Source of the DNA: DASRJW01 sp964567755
Lineage (GTDB): Bacteria > Krumholzibacteriota > Krumholzibacteriia > G020349025
Assembly (NCBI GenBank): GCA_964567755.1
Contig: CAZMNW010000025.1
Span: 124,001-188,000, forward strand
DNA: 64,000 nt
Direction: 5' to 3'
Shown here: one piece after another, positions 8,604 to 17,340 of the stretch
Layout: each line of letters opens with the position of its first letter
How positions within the stretch are numbered: position 1 is the stretch's first letter
The notes under the pieces: generated by a model
Told to the model about the DNA's origin: nothing
What the model saw: the letters and a program-made list of their open reading frames with translations, nothing else
Databases searched by the model: none
Program-made: the position numbers and the translations under genes

Positions 8604-9104
8604 TCAGTGTCGGGCTCGTACGTTGCGCTCGGGAAGGATGTCGCGACCTGTCTCACGCAAAAGCAACGTCTGGCTCATGACCGGTCGCTCCGGGCTCGCT
8701 TCACCCACGAAGTACACACCGCGCTCTTCAGACTGCACCGGTCCGACGTTCGGAACGTAGAACACACGGCCGAGAGAGTAAGGCCGGAAGTAGTAGAGGG
8801 TCTCGCCCACACTGGTCACGACCTCGCTGATTCCATAGTCGATGATGTAGACGACCTCCAGCGCCAGTTGTGAATGCTCCCGCGTCGGATAGGCGCGATC
8901 CGGTTGCCAATCCCGATAGTACGGGGCGGGTTCCCAGTTCTGCTGCAGACCCTCGTAGATCCAGAACCGCCCGTCGTCGTTGGGCCACACGCTCTCGAGC
9001 GTGAACGCCGAGGGTCCGCTCACGTCGTCGTCGCAGCTCGCGGTGAGCAGGAGCACGAGGATCCCGCCCAGCGCTGTCCTACGTTGGCTGCGAAGGCTCG
9101 TCAT
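8604..9104 (-). CDS. Predicted lipoprotein of unknown function
   Basis: A 166-residue protein starting MTSLRSQRRTALGG with a hydrophobic signal and lipobox TASC (Cys at about residue 24), followed by an Asp-rich DDDV. The mature part has many Tyr and Trp residues (FWIYEGLQQNWEP, YYFRPYSLGRVFYV), suggesting a beta-rich extracytoplasmic domain. The ending LLLRETGRDILPERNVRARH is abrupt and may be truncated relative to its family, but I do not recognise the family and cannot show this. AAGGTG precedes the start. It is 103 bp downstream of the esterase-like gene on the same strand. Confidence 0.6.
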   Translation of the reverse strand: MTSLRSQRRTALGGILVLLLTASCDDDVSGPSAFTLESVWPNDDGRFWIYEGLQQNWEPAPYYRDWQPDRAYPTREHSQLALEVVYIIDYGISEVVTSVGETLYYFRPYSLGRVFYVPNVGPVQSEERGVYFVGEASPERPVMSQTLLLRETGRDILPERNVRARH

Positions 9105-9207
9105 GAGAACACCTTCGAGTCGAGCACGCCACGGGCGACCCCAGGATACTCCCACTGAGTCACTTTATCGGCAAGCAGGGCTCTGATGGATCGAAGCGGC
9201 AACATTG

Positions 9208-10038
9208 CTAGCGCCAGGCTCGAAGAGCGCTGAGCAGGCGCAGGGTGCGGTTGTTCTCTGGACCGGTGACGACGACCTGGACATCCGCGTGCGCTTGCAG
9301 CGCGGCGACGAAGCTCGTGCTGCTGGCGCGCGGCTTTTCGGAGGCGCGTTGCTCGAACCAGAGCCAGGGGCGACCGCCACGCGGCGGGGTTGCCGACCAC
9401 GCCGCAGACTGCGAGTCGACATCGGGACAATCGACAGCAATGGCGCCGGCGAACAAATCGGCACGTTGCCAGGCAGCATAGAGCGCAAACAGCGCACTGC
9501 CTCCGAGCCCGAGCAGAAGCCTGCTCTCGCGCTCGGCGCGCACGCGATACGTCGACTCGATGAACGGGCGAATCTCGTCGGTCAAGACTGCAAGCAATGA
9601 ATCGCCGCGCGCATGGGGTTCTGATCCCGGCGGCGCGTGCTCGTGGACGGCGTCGGCGCTCGCTGCGATTCCCACCACCAACATTTCCGGCACGCCTGCC
9701 GGCCGGCGCGCCAGGATCTCGTCCAGCGTCCACTCCTCGCCGCCGGAAGCCAGCGCGCCATCGAAGAGATCCTGAGCGTCGAGTGAGTAGAGCGCTGGGT
9801 AGTGCCGATCCGGCTGTTCGGCGTACGTCGGCGGCAGGAGGACGAATACGCGCCGTGGTTTCGCCTTCCCCGATGCGAATCCCTCGTGAACGATGAGCGT
9901 GCCGTCCACGCTACCCGCGTAGGCCTCCGTTCGTACACCGCCAGGCTCGACCGGCTTCGCCGGCGCCGCAGCGCTCGTGGATGCGAGCGCAATCGCGAGG
10001 CTCGAGACGATCGAACCCAAATAGGTGATCGAGCGCAT
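9208..10038 (-). CDS. Exported esterase-fold protein, nucleophile missing
   Basis: A 276-residue protein with a signal peptide (YLGSIVSSLAIALASTSAAA). It follows the esterase D/IroE-like family (PF00756): VFVLLPPTY, HYPALYSLDAQDLF, the EILARRPAGVPEMLVVGIA block, then LLLGLGGSALFALYA where relatives have GxSxGG. In this alignment the nucleophilic Ser falls on Gly179. The C-terminal GPENNRTLRLL replaces the GH-x-W segment that carries the catalytic His. It therefore looks like a non-hydrolytic relative, or one with a rearranged active site. ATG 10038 has GGAGGT six bases upstream and begins the signal peptide. It is divergent from the small membrane protein gene at 10260. Confidence 0.75.
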   Translation of the reverse strand: MRSITYLGSIVSSLAIALASTSAAAPAKPVEPGGVRTEAYAGSVDGTLIVHEGFASGKAKPRRVFVLLPPTYAEQPDRHYPALYSLDAQDLFDGALASGGEEWTLDEILARRPAGVPEMLVVGIAASADAVHEHAPPGSEPHARGDSLLAVLTDEIRPFIESTYRVRAERESRLLLGLGGSALFALYAAWQRADLFAGAIAVDCPDVDSQSAAWSATPPRGGRPWLWFEQRASEKPRASSTSFVAALQAHADVQVVVTGPENNRTLRLLSALRAWR

Positions 10039-10259
10039 CGACGACCTCCACTCGCGTCCCGGCCGATTCTGGATCGACGTCACCCCGTGCAAGGCTGCGT
10101 CAAAGATGCACGGAATGGCGAGTCGGCGCCATTCCGTAACGCTCCCGCGCCGACCTCGCTTCACCTCGGCATGCCGTGGCACAGGGGTTGCCCCGTTCCA
10201 GGCGTCGGCCGTCGAGAACGACCGGCACGACGAGTTCTTCGCGAGCCAAGGAGGAGGCC

Positions 10260-10376
10260 ATGAGCTTCGAGATCGAGTTCGAGGAGATCCCGGCGAGACG
10301 CCACTCCCTCGGTCTCATCGTGGCCTGCGCCTTGGCACTCGTCGGTTTCCTGGCGCTCTGGCGGACTCTAACGTAA
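10260..10376 (+). CDS. Small single-span membrane protein (38 aa)
   Basis: A 38-codon gene with a strong AGGAGG five bases before its ATG. The product has an acidic N-terminus (MSFEIEFEEIPARR), a single hydrophobic helix of about 19 residues (SLGLIVACALALVGFLALW) and a three-residue tail. By the positive-inside rule the N-terminus (RRH before the helix) should stay in the cytoplasm. The SD quality, codon use and a hairpin 30 bp after the stop support a real gene. Function is unknown; such proteins often bind and modulate larger membrane complexes. Confidence 0.65.
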   Translation: MSFEIEFEEIPARRHSLGLIVACALALVGFLALWRTLT

Positions 10377-10405
10377 ACCCTCCGTGATTCGCGATCCATG
10401 CGCTG

Positions 10406-10433
10406 CGGCGGCCGTTCGAGAGAACGGTCGCCG
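10406..10433 (+). terminator. 12-bp hairpin with GAGA loop
   Basis: CGGCGGCCGTTC pairs with GAACGGTCGCCG (one G-U pair) around a GAGA tetraloop. It lies 30 bp after the small membrane gene and 52 bp before the YyaL-like gene. The 3' flank (cttcgctttc) has no long T-run, so termination may be partial or Rho-aided. Confidence 0.5.
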
Positions 10434-10485
10434 CTTCGCTTTCGGCGCACCTTGTCGGCCCTCGGGCCCGATGCTACGGTGCGCC

Positions 10486-12564
10486 ATGTCTCAAGCCCAC
10501 ACCAACCGACTCGCCCACGCCACCAGCCCGTATCTGCTGCAGCATGCCCACAATCCGGTGGACTGGTATCCCTGGGGCGCAGACGCACTCGGACGTGCGA
10601 AGCAGGAAGACAAACCGATTTTTTTGAGCGTCGGCTACTCGTCCTGTCACTGGTGCCACGTGATGGAGCACGAGTCCTTCGAGGACGAAGCTACCGCCAC
10701 ACTCATGAATTCGCTTTTCGTCAGCATCAAGGTGGACCGAGAGGAACGCCCAGACTTGGACGAGATCTACATGCAGGCCGTGCAGCTCTTCAGTGGCGGG
10801 CACGGCGGCTGGCCGATGAGCGTGTTCTTGACCCCGCGTCTCGAACCCTACTTCGCCGGCACGTATTTTCCTCCCGGGCCGCGTCACGGCATGCCGGGGT
10901 TCAAGACCGTGCTGCAAATGACGGCCGACGCCTATCGCGATCGCAGAAGCGATGTCGATCGCACCACCCAACAGGTGGTCGCGGCACTACAGCAGATTGC
11001 CGTCGTTCACGGCGAAGACGAGGTTCCCGGCCCAGAGATTCTGCGCGCCGCGTACGAAACCCTCGAACGCAGCTACGACGCCACGCACGGCGGCTTCGGT
11101 GGCGCGCCAAAGTTCCCGCATTCGATGGATGTGGCGTTCCTGCTCCGCTACGGACGGCGCGCCGAGAACGCCAACGCCACGTCGATGGCGCTCCGCACCC
11201 TGCGCAAGATCGCCCGCGGCGGCATCTGCGACCAGCTGGGCGGCGGCTTCCATCGTTATGCGACCGACGCGCGCTGGCTCGTGCCACACTTCGAAAAAAT
11301 GCTGTACGACAACGCGCTGCTGGCGCGCACGTACCTCGAGGCGTTTCAAGCGAGCGGCGACATCTTCTTCCGCACCGTGACCGAGCAGACGCTCGACTAC
11401 GTCAGTCGTGAAATGACGAGCCCCGACGGCGGTTTCTGGAGCGCTCAGGACGCCGACAGCGAAGGGGTGGAAGGCAAGTTCTTCGCGTGGACCGCAGACG
11501 AGATCGATGCCGTGTGTGGCGCCGCAGACGGCAGGATCGTGCGCGAATACTTCGGCGCGAGCGCAGCCGGGAACTTCGAGGATGGAACCAACGTGCTCTC
11601 GGTACCCCGGGATCCCGATGTCGTGGCGGCTGCACTCGGCATTCCCGAACCGGAGCTCGCCGCGATCGTAGAGCGCGCCCGGGCGCAGCTTCTCACTGTG
11701 CGCAACACGCGCGTGCGGCCAGGCCTGGACGACAAGGTGCTGGCAGCCTGGAACGGCCTCATGATTCGCGCCTTCGCCCAGGCCTATCAGGTGCTGCGAC
11801 GCCCCGAAGATCTCGAAAGAGCACGTGCCGCCGCCGAGTGCATCCTCCGGCACTCGAGTGACGGCGTCTTTCGCACGCTGCGCGACGGACGCACGTCCGG
11901 ACCTGGCTTCCTCGACGACTGGACGTGCATGATCGCAGCCTTCCTCGATCTCTACGAAGCGACCTTCGAGCCACGCTGGCTGGAGGTGGCAGAGCAATGG
12001 AACGCGCGCGTCATGGACGAGTTCTGGGACGACACCGAAGGCGGTTTCTACTTCACCGGGCGACAGCACGAAACACTTCTGGCGCGCTCGCGCAACCATC
12101 TCGATCAGGCGACGCCATCGGGGAGCTCGGTGCACACAAGCAACTTGCTGCGTCTCGCTCTCTTGCTCGGAGAGGATCGCTGGCGCGAACGGGCTGCACG
12201 CAACATGCAGTCCTTGGGCCAAGCCTTGCGGCAACACCCGAGCTCGATGGGCGAAATGCTCTGCGCCCTCGACTTCTACCATGGGCCGAGCTGCGAGGTG
12301 GCGGTCGTCGGCACGGATGCTGACGCAGAGGCGCTGGCACGGGCGGCGTTCGCGCCGTTCTTCCCCAACAAGGTGGTGGCCGGCTGGCCGCGCGGTGCGC
12401 CGCCTCCAGAGTTGGCGGTGCTACGCGATCGCCCGCTCGTTGCAGGCCGCGCCGCCGTGTACGTGTGCAGGGACCAGACCTGTCTCGCGCCGGTCATAAG
12501 CCCGGGAAGGGTGCAGCAAACCCTTGCCGATGCGACTTCCATGCGCCCGCCCGGACCGAGATGA
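10486..12564 (+). CDS. YyaL/SSP411-type thioredoxin-domain protein
   Basis: A 692-residue protein of the DUF255/YyaL (spermatogenesis-associated protein 20) family. The N-terminal third is a thioredoxin-like domain: NRLAHATSPYLLQHAHNPVDW opens it, and CHWC (Cys54, Cys57) is the redox-type motif in SVGYSSCHWCHVMEHESF. GGWPMSVFLTP and YFPPGPRHGMPGF follow. The remainder is an (alpha/alpha)6-barrel like N-acylglucosamine epimerases (GGFGGAPKFPHSM, WLVPHFEKMLYDNAL, DKVLAAWNGLMI). It is widely conserved, cytoplasmic and of unproven biochemical function. ATG 10486 fits the family start exactly. Confidence 0.95.
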   Translation: MSQAHTNRLAHATSPYLLQHAHNPVDWYPWGADALGRAKQEDKPIFLSVGYSSCHWCHVMEHESFEDEATATLMNSLFVSIKVDREERPDLDEIYMQAVQLFSGGHGGWPMSVFLTPRLEPYFAGTYFPPGPRHGMPGFKTVLQMTADAYRDRRSDVDRTTQQVVAALQQIAVVHGEDEVPGPEILRAAYETLERSYDATHGGFGGAPKFPHSMDVAFLLRYGRRAENANATSMALRTLRKIARGGICDQLGGGFHRYATDARWLVPHFEKMLYDNALLARTYLEAFQASGDIFFRTVTEQTLDYVSREMTSPDGGFWSAQDADSEGVEGKFFAWTADEIDAVCGAADGRIVREYFGASAAGNFEDGTNVLSVPRDPDVVAAALGIPEPELAAIVERARAQLLTVRNTRVRPGLDDKVLAAWNGLMIRAFAQAYQVLRRPEDLERARAAAECILRHSSDGVFRTLRDGRTSGPGFLDDWTCMIAAFLDLYEATFEPRWLEVAEQWNARVMDEFWDDTEGGFYFTGRQHETLLARSRNHLDQATPSGSSVHTSNLLRLALLLGEDRWRERAARNMQSLGQALRQHPSSMGEMLCALDFYHGPSCEVAVVGTDADAEALARAAFAPFFPNKVVAGWPRGAPPPELAVLRDRPLVAGRAAVYVCRDQTCLAPVISPGRVQQTLADATSMRPPGPR

Positions 12565-12845
12565 ACGCTCCGGCGCCCGCCGGCCAGCGCACCCGATCGA
12601 ACCGCCAGCTCTCGGCGAGGATTGGACTTGCGCCCGGCGCCGACATGCGCTTCCTTGCACCGGATTGGCGCTCGACCGGGCCTCGAAGGCCCTAGCGGCC
12701 CCCCATCCGGATCGTGCTACCATGGCGGCCACGATCCTCTTCGCCCGGCTCGCGCCCCCAGGATGGCGTTCGACGGGCGGATGGCGCCGGGCACTGGCGC
12801 GAGCGCGTCACCAAGCTTCCTCTTGTCGACGGAGGTCGGTGCTCG

Positions 12846-14216
12846 ATGCGCGAACATCGCGCGGTCCAAGGTAGGTTGCGAGCGCCACACAGGGCGCGGG
12901 CGTTTTCGCGTGCCATAGGCGTCGCGCCCTGGCTCGCACTGCTTCTGTTCGCTGTGTCGTCACGCGCCCAGCAACCGCTCCCCGATGAAATCCAACGCCA
13001 ACGCGAGGACATGGAACGGCGGAAGATCGAATACAAAGAAGAGAAAGCGCTTGTCGACGATCTGAATGCGCGTGTCGAGCGTTACAAGCAGTTGCGCGAG
13101 TCGATTCCCTTTACTGGCATTCCCGGCACTTCCAATCTGCTTCAGGTGCACGTCAACCGGCACGATGTGCGTGAGGTCGCGCACGAGCTCTACTTCCTGA
13201 CCACGGACGCCACACCCGAAGGCTTCGAGCGCGAGTATTGGCGCACTTTCCTCGTCCTCAACCAAGCCGACCAGTACCCCGGCGGCGTGCCGCAGTACGG
13301 CACGTTCGACGCGTCGCATCCCGAGGAAAACGTCGCCGTGTTCCCGAACATTCGCAAGCGCGACATGAGTGCGGTCGTCGCCGAGCTCGCCATACCGGAC
13401 ACGGCTTTTGCCATGCAGTACACGTCGCCCGTCGTCGCCGCTTACGAACGGCGTCTGCGCGAACGCGTTCTCAAAGAGAGCATGGAGGCGGGCGAACCCC
13501 CATTGCCCACCGGACCTTCGAGCATGCCGGGCACGAACGCGAGCCCATTGTTGACGGCCGGGCCCAAGGAACCGAGCGACACCTATCCCCCACGTCGAAT
13601 CACGGACGAAACGTCGCTCGCGGCAGCCGGACGCGTCGAACGCCAACCCGTCCCTGTGGCGCGCGAAATCGCACTGGATCCAGCTCCGCCTGCGTGGGCA
13701 CTGGGCCAAGAAGTGACCATGCTCGGCGCGGGCTACCAGGGTTACGAAACGGAGTATCAGCCGGGGAACTTCGAGCTCCTGCCCGAAGGTGGCGCCATGG
13801 CCTTCTTCGGCGGCCGCGACTCGCAAGGCAATGCCAAGACGCAGCCCGGGCTCTACTTCTCCTTCAATCAAAAGCTCTGGCACTTGTTGGTCTTGAACGA
13901 GATGGCCTTCGCCGCCTTCGGTTCGGGTGACGCCCCCCCGGTCAACGGCGGCTCGCTCGGGGCCGGGATCGACTTCGAATCCGGTCCTGTGGGGGTGACC
14001 GGCCTGGTGGGGCTCACCGCTTTCAATACCATCGGGGAAACGGATTCGGGCGTTTCGTTCACGGGCAAGCTGCGGTATGCCATCGCGCCGCGGGTCTCGA
14101 TCGGGGGCATCTATATGATCTCCGACGTCGAGATCTTCCAGGTGGACACCAACGGCCAGCAGCTCACTGGGATCACCCAACCCAGCTTCATTGGCCTCAA
14201 CCTCACCGTGCGCTGA
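12846..14216 (+). CDS. Predicted outer-membrane protein with N-terminal coil
   Basis: A 456-residue exported protein: signal peptide ending about residue 41 (LALLLFAVSSRAQ), then a short coiled coil (EIQRQREDMERRKIEYKEEK, about 45-85), a middle domain rich in Pro and charged residues, and a C-terminal barrel-like region (about 320-456) with Gly/aromatic strands that ends FIGLNLTVR. I do not recognise a family. The segment VNRHDVREVAHELYFLTTDAT suggests a folded domain before the barrel. GGAGGT lies about 11 bases before ATG 12846. The 280 bp upstream (12565-12845) hold no gene that I can see. Confidence 0.7.
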   Translation: MREHRAVQGRLRAPHRARAFSRAIGVAPWLALLLFAVSSRAQQPLPDEIQRQREDMERRKIEYKEEKALVDDLNARVERYKQLRESIPFTGIPGTSNLLQVHVNRHDVREVAHELYFLTTDATPEGFEREYWRTFLVLNQADQYPGGVPQYGTFDASHPEENVAVFPNIRKRDMSAVVAELAIPDTAFAMQYTSPVVAAYERRLRERVLKESMEAGEPPLPTGPSSMPGTNASPLLTAGPKEPSDTYPPRRITDETSLAAAGRVERQPVPVAREIALDPAPPAWALGQEVTMLGAGYQGYETEYQPGNFELLPEGGAMAFFGGRDSQGNAKTQPGLYFSFNQKLWHLLVLNEMAFAAFGSGDAPPVNGGSLGAGIDFESGPVGVTGLVGLTAFNTIGETDSGVSFTGKLRYAIAPRVSIGGIYMISDVEIFQVDTNGQQLTGITQPSFIGLNLTVR

Positions 14217-14314
14217 CGGCTTCGGGGCCGAAGTGGCACTTGCCGCACTGTGGCAACTTCGCTACCCTATTGCATTGCTCAATCATGATCCGTGACGGGA
14301 AGTGGAGGAACGCG

Positions 14315-14659
14315 ATGAACATCCGAGTCCGCGTTCGCCCGGGCACCTTGGTCGTGCACGCCGACGGCCACATGACCGAAACCGCGGCCGCCGAGTTGCT
14401 GGGACAAGTGCAGAACGAGTTGCGCCCGCGACCACGCAACGTCGTCCTCGACCTGAGCGCGGTCGAATCCATCGCCGCAGGCGCGCTTCCCTATGTCTTT
14501 CGCATTCAGCGCGAAACGCACGCTGGCGCCACACGCTTGATTCTGGCCGGACGCTCCGCCCCGGTACAGCGGCTGCTCGAAAAAACGAACGTCATTGGCG
14601 CGCTCGAGCATGCGGCCGACACCGAAGAAGCCTGCCGCACCGCGGCGCTCGAAGTCTGA
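14315..14659 (+). CDS. STAS-domain protein (anti-anti-sigma factor-like)
   Basis: A 114-residue single STAS domain: LVVHADGHMTETAAAELL, then NVVLDLSAVESIAAGALPYV, then GATRLILAGRSAPVQRLLEKTNV. These match the SpoIIAA/RsbV-type fold, which binds anti-sigma kinases. The usual phosphorylation site (D-S/T-S-G) reads I-A-A-G-A here, so no phosphorylatable Ser is in place; such variants often work in lipid-asymmetry (MlaB-like) or scaffold roles. No kinase, phosphatase or Mla genes are adjacent. GGAGG precedes ATG 14315. It is convergent with the LuxC-like gene, 34 bp apart. Confidence 0.85.
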   Translation: MNIRVRVRPGTLVVHADGHMTETAAAELLGQVQNELRPRPRNVVLDLSAVESIAAGALPYVFRIQRETHAGATRLILAGRSAPVQRLLEKTNVIGALEHAADTEEACRTAALEV

Positions 14660-14693
14660 CAATCCCCCGCACGATTCCGACCCGCCATCGCGC

Positions 14694-16073
14694 TCAGCGC
14701 GCGGGTCGAGCTTCGGGCCACGCTGGCCCCATGAGACTCGCGAACGGCAGATAGTGATCCTGTGCCCAACCGAGCGGTGCGCACTGGAGCGTGCCCACGG
14801 CGGCCACGCGTGTCGGTCGAAGCTCGGCCACGAGGCGCCGGCACTTGTCGTCCTCCCAACCGTCGAGAGCGACGCCCAACCCCTGGAGCCTTGGCAGTCG
14901 CGCCCCGAGCGCCGCGGCTATTTCTCCAATGTCGGCGAAGGGAACGATGACGACATGCCGATCGAGGGGTGTGTCGTGGAATTCGCAACGCGCCAGTTGA
15001 ACCACACCCCAGCGCGTCGAATCTTCCCAGAGGCCATCGACCAGGCCAAGCGCGAGCTCGACGCGCACGTTCTCGTGCCAGTGCCGGAGCGCCGCACGCG
15101 CGACCGGATCGATCGAGCCGCGTGGCAGGCGCGCTTGGCAGGCTGCCAACGCGTCGGCCACATGCGCGCACCAGGCAGCGAGTCCCGCGCCGCGTTCGGC
15201 GAACACCAAGGTCGGCGACAAGCAGCCCTGCTGATCGAAGAGCGACACGTCGAGCGCGAGCGCCGCCGCAGTGGCTGGCGTCTGAGCAGCAGCAGATACC
15301 ACGGCACCCGACCAACGCGCCCCGTAGCCGACGAAGCACGGGGGGTGTGGCAGCGCCGCGATGTGAGCCCGCAATGACGCAACGGTTGCATCGTCACCTT
15401 GAACCGTGACGACATCGGCACCTGCCAACACCGACTTCGCCCCAGGGTCCTCGTGCGGCCACCACAGGAGAGCGGTGCACGCTGCGATCTTGGGCACCCG
15501 TTCCGCGAGTAGAGCGAGCAGACATGCGGCGAACAATGGCTCTCGCGCTGCAGGCCGCAGCCATTGGGCCGCGCCGAGCAGCCACCCGCGCAGCAACATG
15601 ACGAGCGTCGGCGGCAAGACGTTGCCCGCGACCACATGCACGATTCGGAGCGGCAGGCGCCCCTCGTGTGCGAGCGATGCGACGGTGTCCGCATCGAGAC
15701 CTTCGCTCGCGAGTGCTGCGTGCACGGCTTCGATTCCGTGCGGTGCGAACGTCGCATCCCAGGCGGCGTCGACCCCTGCGGCCGACAATCCCGCCGATCG
15801 CGCCAGCATCTCTCGCCAGACTCCAGGCCCACACCGGCGCAAGTCACAGAGAGCGCGCACCAGGGTCTCGATGCGTTCCTCGAGGGGCACCGCGCGCCAA
15901 ATGGCGGCCGCGGCGTCGAGCTCCTTCCAGATGGATCTCACGGTCGCTGCATCGAGAATCGGGACCTGCAAATCCGTGGCACCGAGCGCGCACCAGCGCG
16001 CGTGGCTTGCTGCAACGAAGCAACCGACCGGAAGGCGAAAGATGCCTGACAGCTTCAAGATGTCACCATTCAA
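14694..16073 (-). CDS. LuxC-like acyl-CoA/acyl-protein reductase
   Basis: A 459-residue member of the LuxC family (PF05893, aldehyde-dehydrogenase fold), which reduces an acyl group handed over as thioester to the aldehyde using NADPH. The catalytic Cys lies in FDQQGCLSP at residue 284, close to Cys286 of Vibrio harveyi LuxC. VHVVAGNVLPPT and RGWLLGAAQWLRPA fit the nucleotide-binding half. The start is TTG 16073, overlapping the luxE-like stop by four bases (TTGA), with GGAG eight bases upstream, so translation should be coupled. It is the last gene of the queE-aminotransferase-luxE-luxC operon. No luciferase (luxAB) is in the window. Confidence 0.88.
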   Translation of the reverse strand: MNGDILKLSGIFRLPVGCFVAASHARWCALGATDLQVPILDAATVRSIWKELDAAAAIWRAVPLEERIETLVRALCDLRRCGPGVWREMLARSAGLSAAGVDAAWDATFAPHGIEAVHAALASEGLDADTVASLAHEGRLPLRIVHVVAGNVLPPTLVMLLRGWLLGAAQWLRPAAREPLFAACLLALLAERVPKIAACTALLWWPHEDPGAKSVLAGADVVTVQGDDATVASLRAHIAALPHPPCFVGYGARWSGAVVSAAAQTPATAAALALDVSLFDQQGCLSPTLVFAERGAGLAAWCAHVADALAACQARLPRGSIDPVARAALRHWHENVRVELALGLVDGLWEDSTRWGVVQLARCEFHDTPLDRHVVIVPFADIGEIAAALGARLPRLQGLGVALDGWEDDKCRRLVAELRPTRVAAVGTLQCAPLGWAQDHYLPFASLMGPAWPEARPAR

Positions 16074-17326
16074 GACGTCGCGCTCCGTTGTTCGTCGGCC
16101 AATCCACAGCCGCGGAGATCGGCGTGCGGGCACCGTCCGCGCAGCTCGAAGCTCGCTCCCAGCGGCGCACCCAAATCGGCGCAGAGCCAGTGCGCGACGG
16201 TGGCGCGGTTGCCGAGGTCGTGATGGGCGAGGAGTCCAGGATCGCCGGGTGAGTCGACGCCGCGACAAGCGCCGGTTTCCGCATCGAGGATGCGCGGGCA
16301 GAGCCACAACGGCGCCGACCACAGTTCCGCGTCGAGGTCCCCCGCAGGAGGCCGGGCAGGCACCACGTCGTTGCCCGTACCCCCGCCATGCGCCCCTTCC
16401 CTCGCGTCACCGAGCAATGCCAGGCGTAACGACAACGTGTAGTACTGCGACGCGAGCTCGGTCATGCCGTACTCCGAGACGACATGGTTTGCAGGCACGC
16501 CGAGATGATGATCCAGCTCGTATCGCAGCGCCGCGCGCGACAGCTCACGCCGCCTGCCCTTCATGCCCCCCGTCTCGAAGACCCGACTGCCGGCCGGGAG
16601 GCGCACCGACCAACCCGTTTGCGCGCAGGCGTCGAGCATTTCGGCCAGCGCGAAGGCAGTGCCGAGGATGCAAACCGGCTCCTCTGCCACAACCGCCGTC
16701 GCCAGCGTTCGTTGCAGCTCCGGCCACAGCAAGCGCCCCTCGCGGATGTAAGTGTCGCTCGCGGCTGTCCCCCAACGCCGGCGCACACGATCGAACATGT
16801 AGGCGAGTGACGAGTGCGGCATCTCTTGCCACGATGGCGCCAAGATGATCATGCGCATGCGATCCAAATCGGGGATGACGTGGTGCGCGAAACCGCGCGC
16901 GAGCGTGAGATCGTAGAGCGCGAGAGTGTCCAGGTGCAGGACACCCGGCGCGCCGGTCGTGCCGCTGGTGTGAAACTGTGCGCACTCCGCACCCGGCGGG
17001 AACGCTGCCACCCGCGTACGGCGCAGCGCCTCGACCGGCAATGCCGGCACGTCGCGAGCACAGCGCACACTCGCCGGTGTGCGTCCGAGCGCGCGTGCAT
17101 AGGTTCCGTAGACTTGGACGCGTTCGAACTGGTACGCGAACAGTTCGAGCGCCAGCGTCTCGAAGCGCTGTCCAAGCGCCGCGAATGCCAGCGGATCCAG
17201 CCCATAGCACTCGGCCCGGGTCGACCCGGCAGAAACGAAACCCGCCGGCGCGGCATCGATCCAATCGAGAAGCGCTGCATCCAGCCGGCGTGTTTCCGCA
17301 TCGGGGTAGTTTGCCGGCTGCCGCAT
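16070..17326 (-). CDS. LuxE-like acyl-protein synthetase
   Basis: A 418-residue member of the LuxE acyl-protein synthetase family (ANL-type, PF04443), which activates a carboxylic acid with ATP and transfers it to an enzyme Cys for reduction by LuxC. The ATP-binding P-loop FHTSGTTGAPG is at residues 118-128, and YELDHHLGVPANHVVSEYGMTELAS-type C-terminal blocks are present (the YGMTE motif). It is somewhat longer than bacterial LuxE (about 370-380). ATG 17326 follows ggagtggg and is 14 bp after the aminotransferase stop. Its substrate need not be a long fatty acid; the gene context points to an acid destined for amination. Confidence 0.88.
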   Translation of the reverse strand: MRQPANYPDAETRRLDAALLDWIDAAPAGFVSAGSTRAECYGLDPLAFAALGQRFETLALELFAYQFERVQVYGTYARALGRTPASVRCARDVPALPVEALRRTRVAAFPPGAECAQFHTSGTTGAPGVLHLDTLALYDLTLARGFAHHVIPDLDRMRMIILAPSWQEMPHSSLAYMFDRVRRRWGTAASDTYIREGRLLWPELQRTLATAVVAEEPVCILGTAFALAEMLDACAQTGWSVRLPAGSRVFETGGMKGRRRELSRAALRYELDHHLGVPANHVVSEYGMTELASQYYTLSLRLALLGDAREGAHGGGTGNDVVPARPPAGDLDAELWSAPLWLCPRILDAETGACRGVDSPGDPGLLAHHDLGNRATVAHWLCADLGAPLGASFELRGRCPHADLRGCGLADEQRSATS

Positions 17327-17340
17327 CGGTCCCACTCCAC

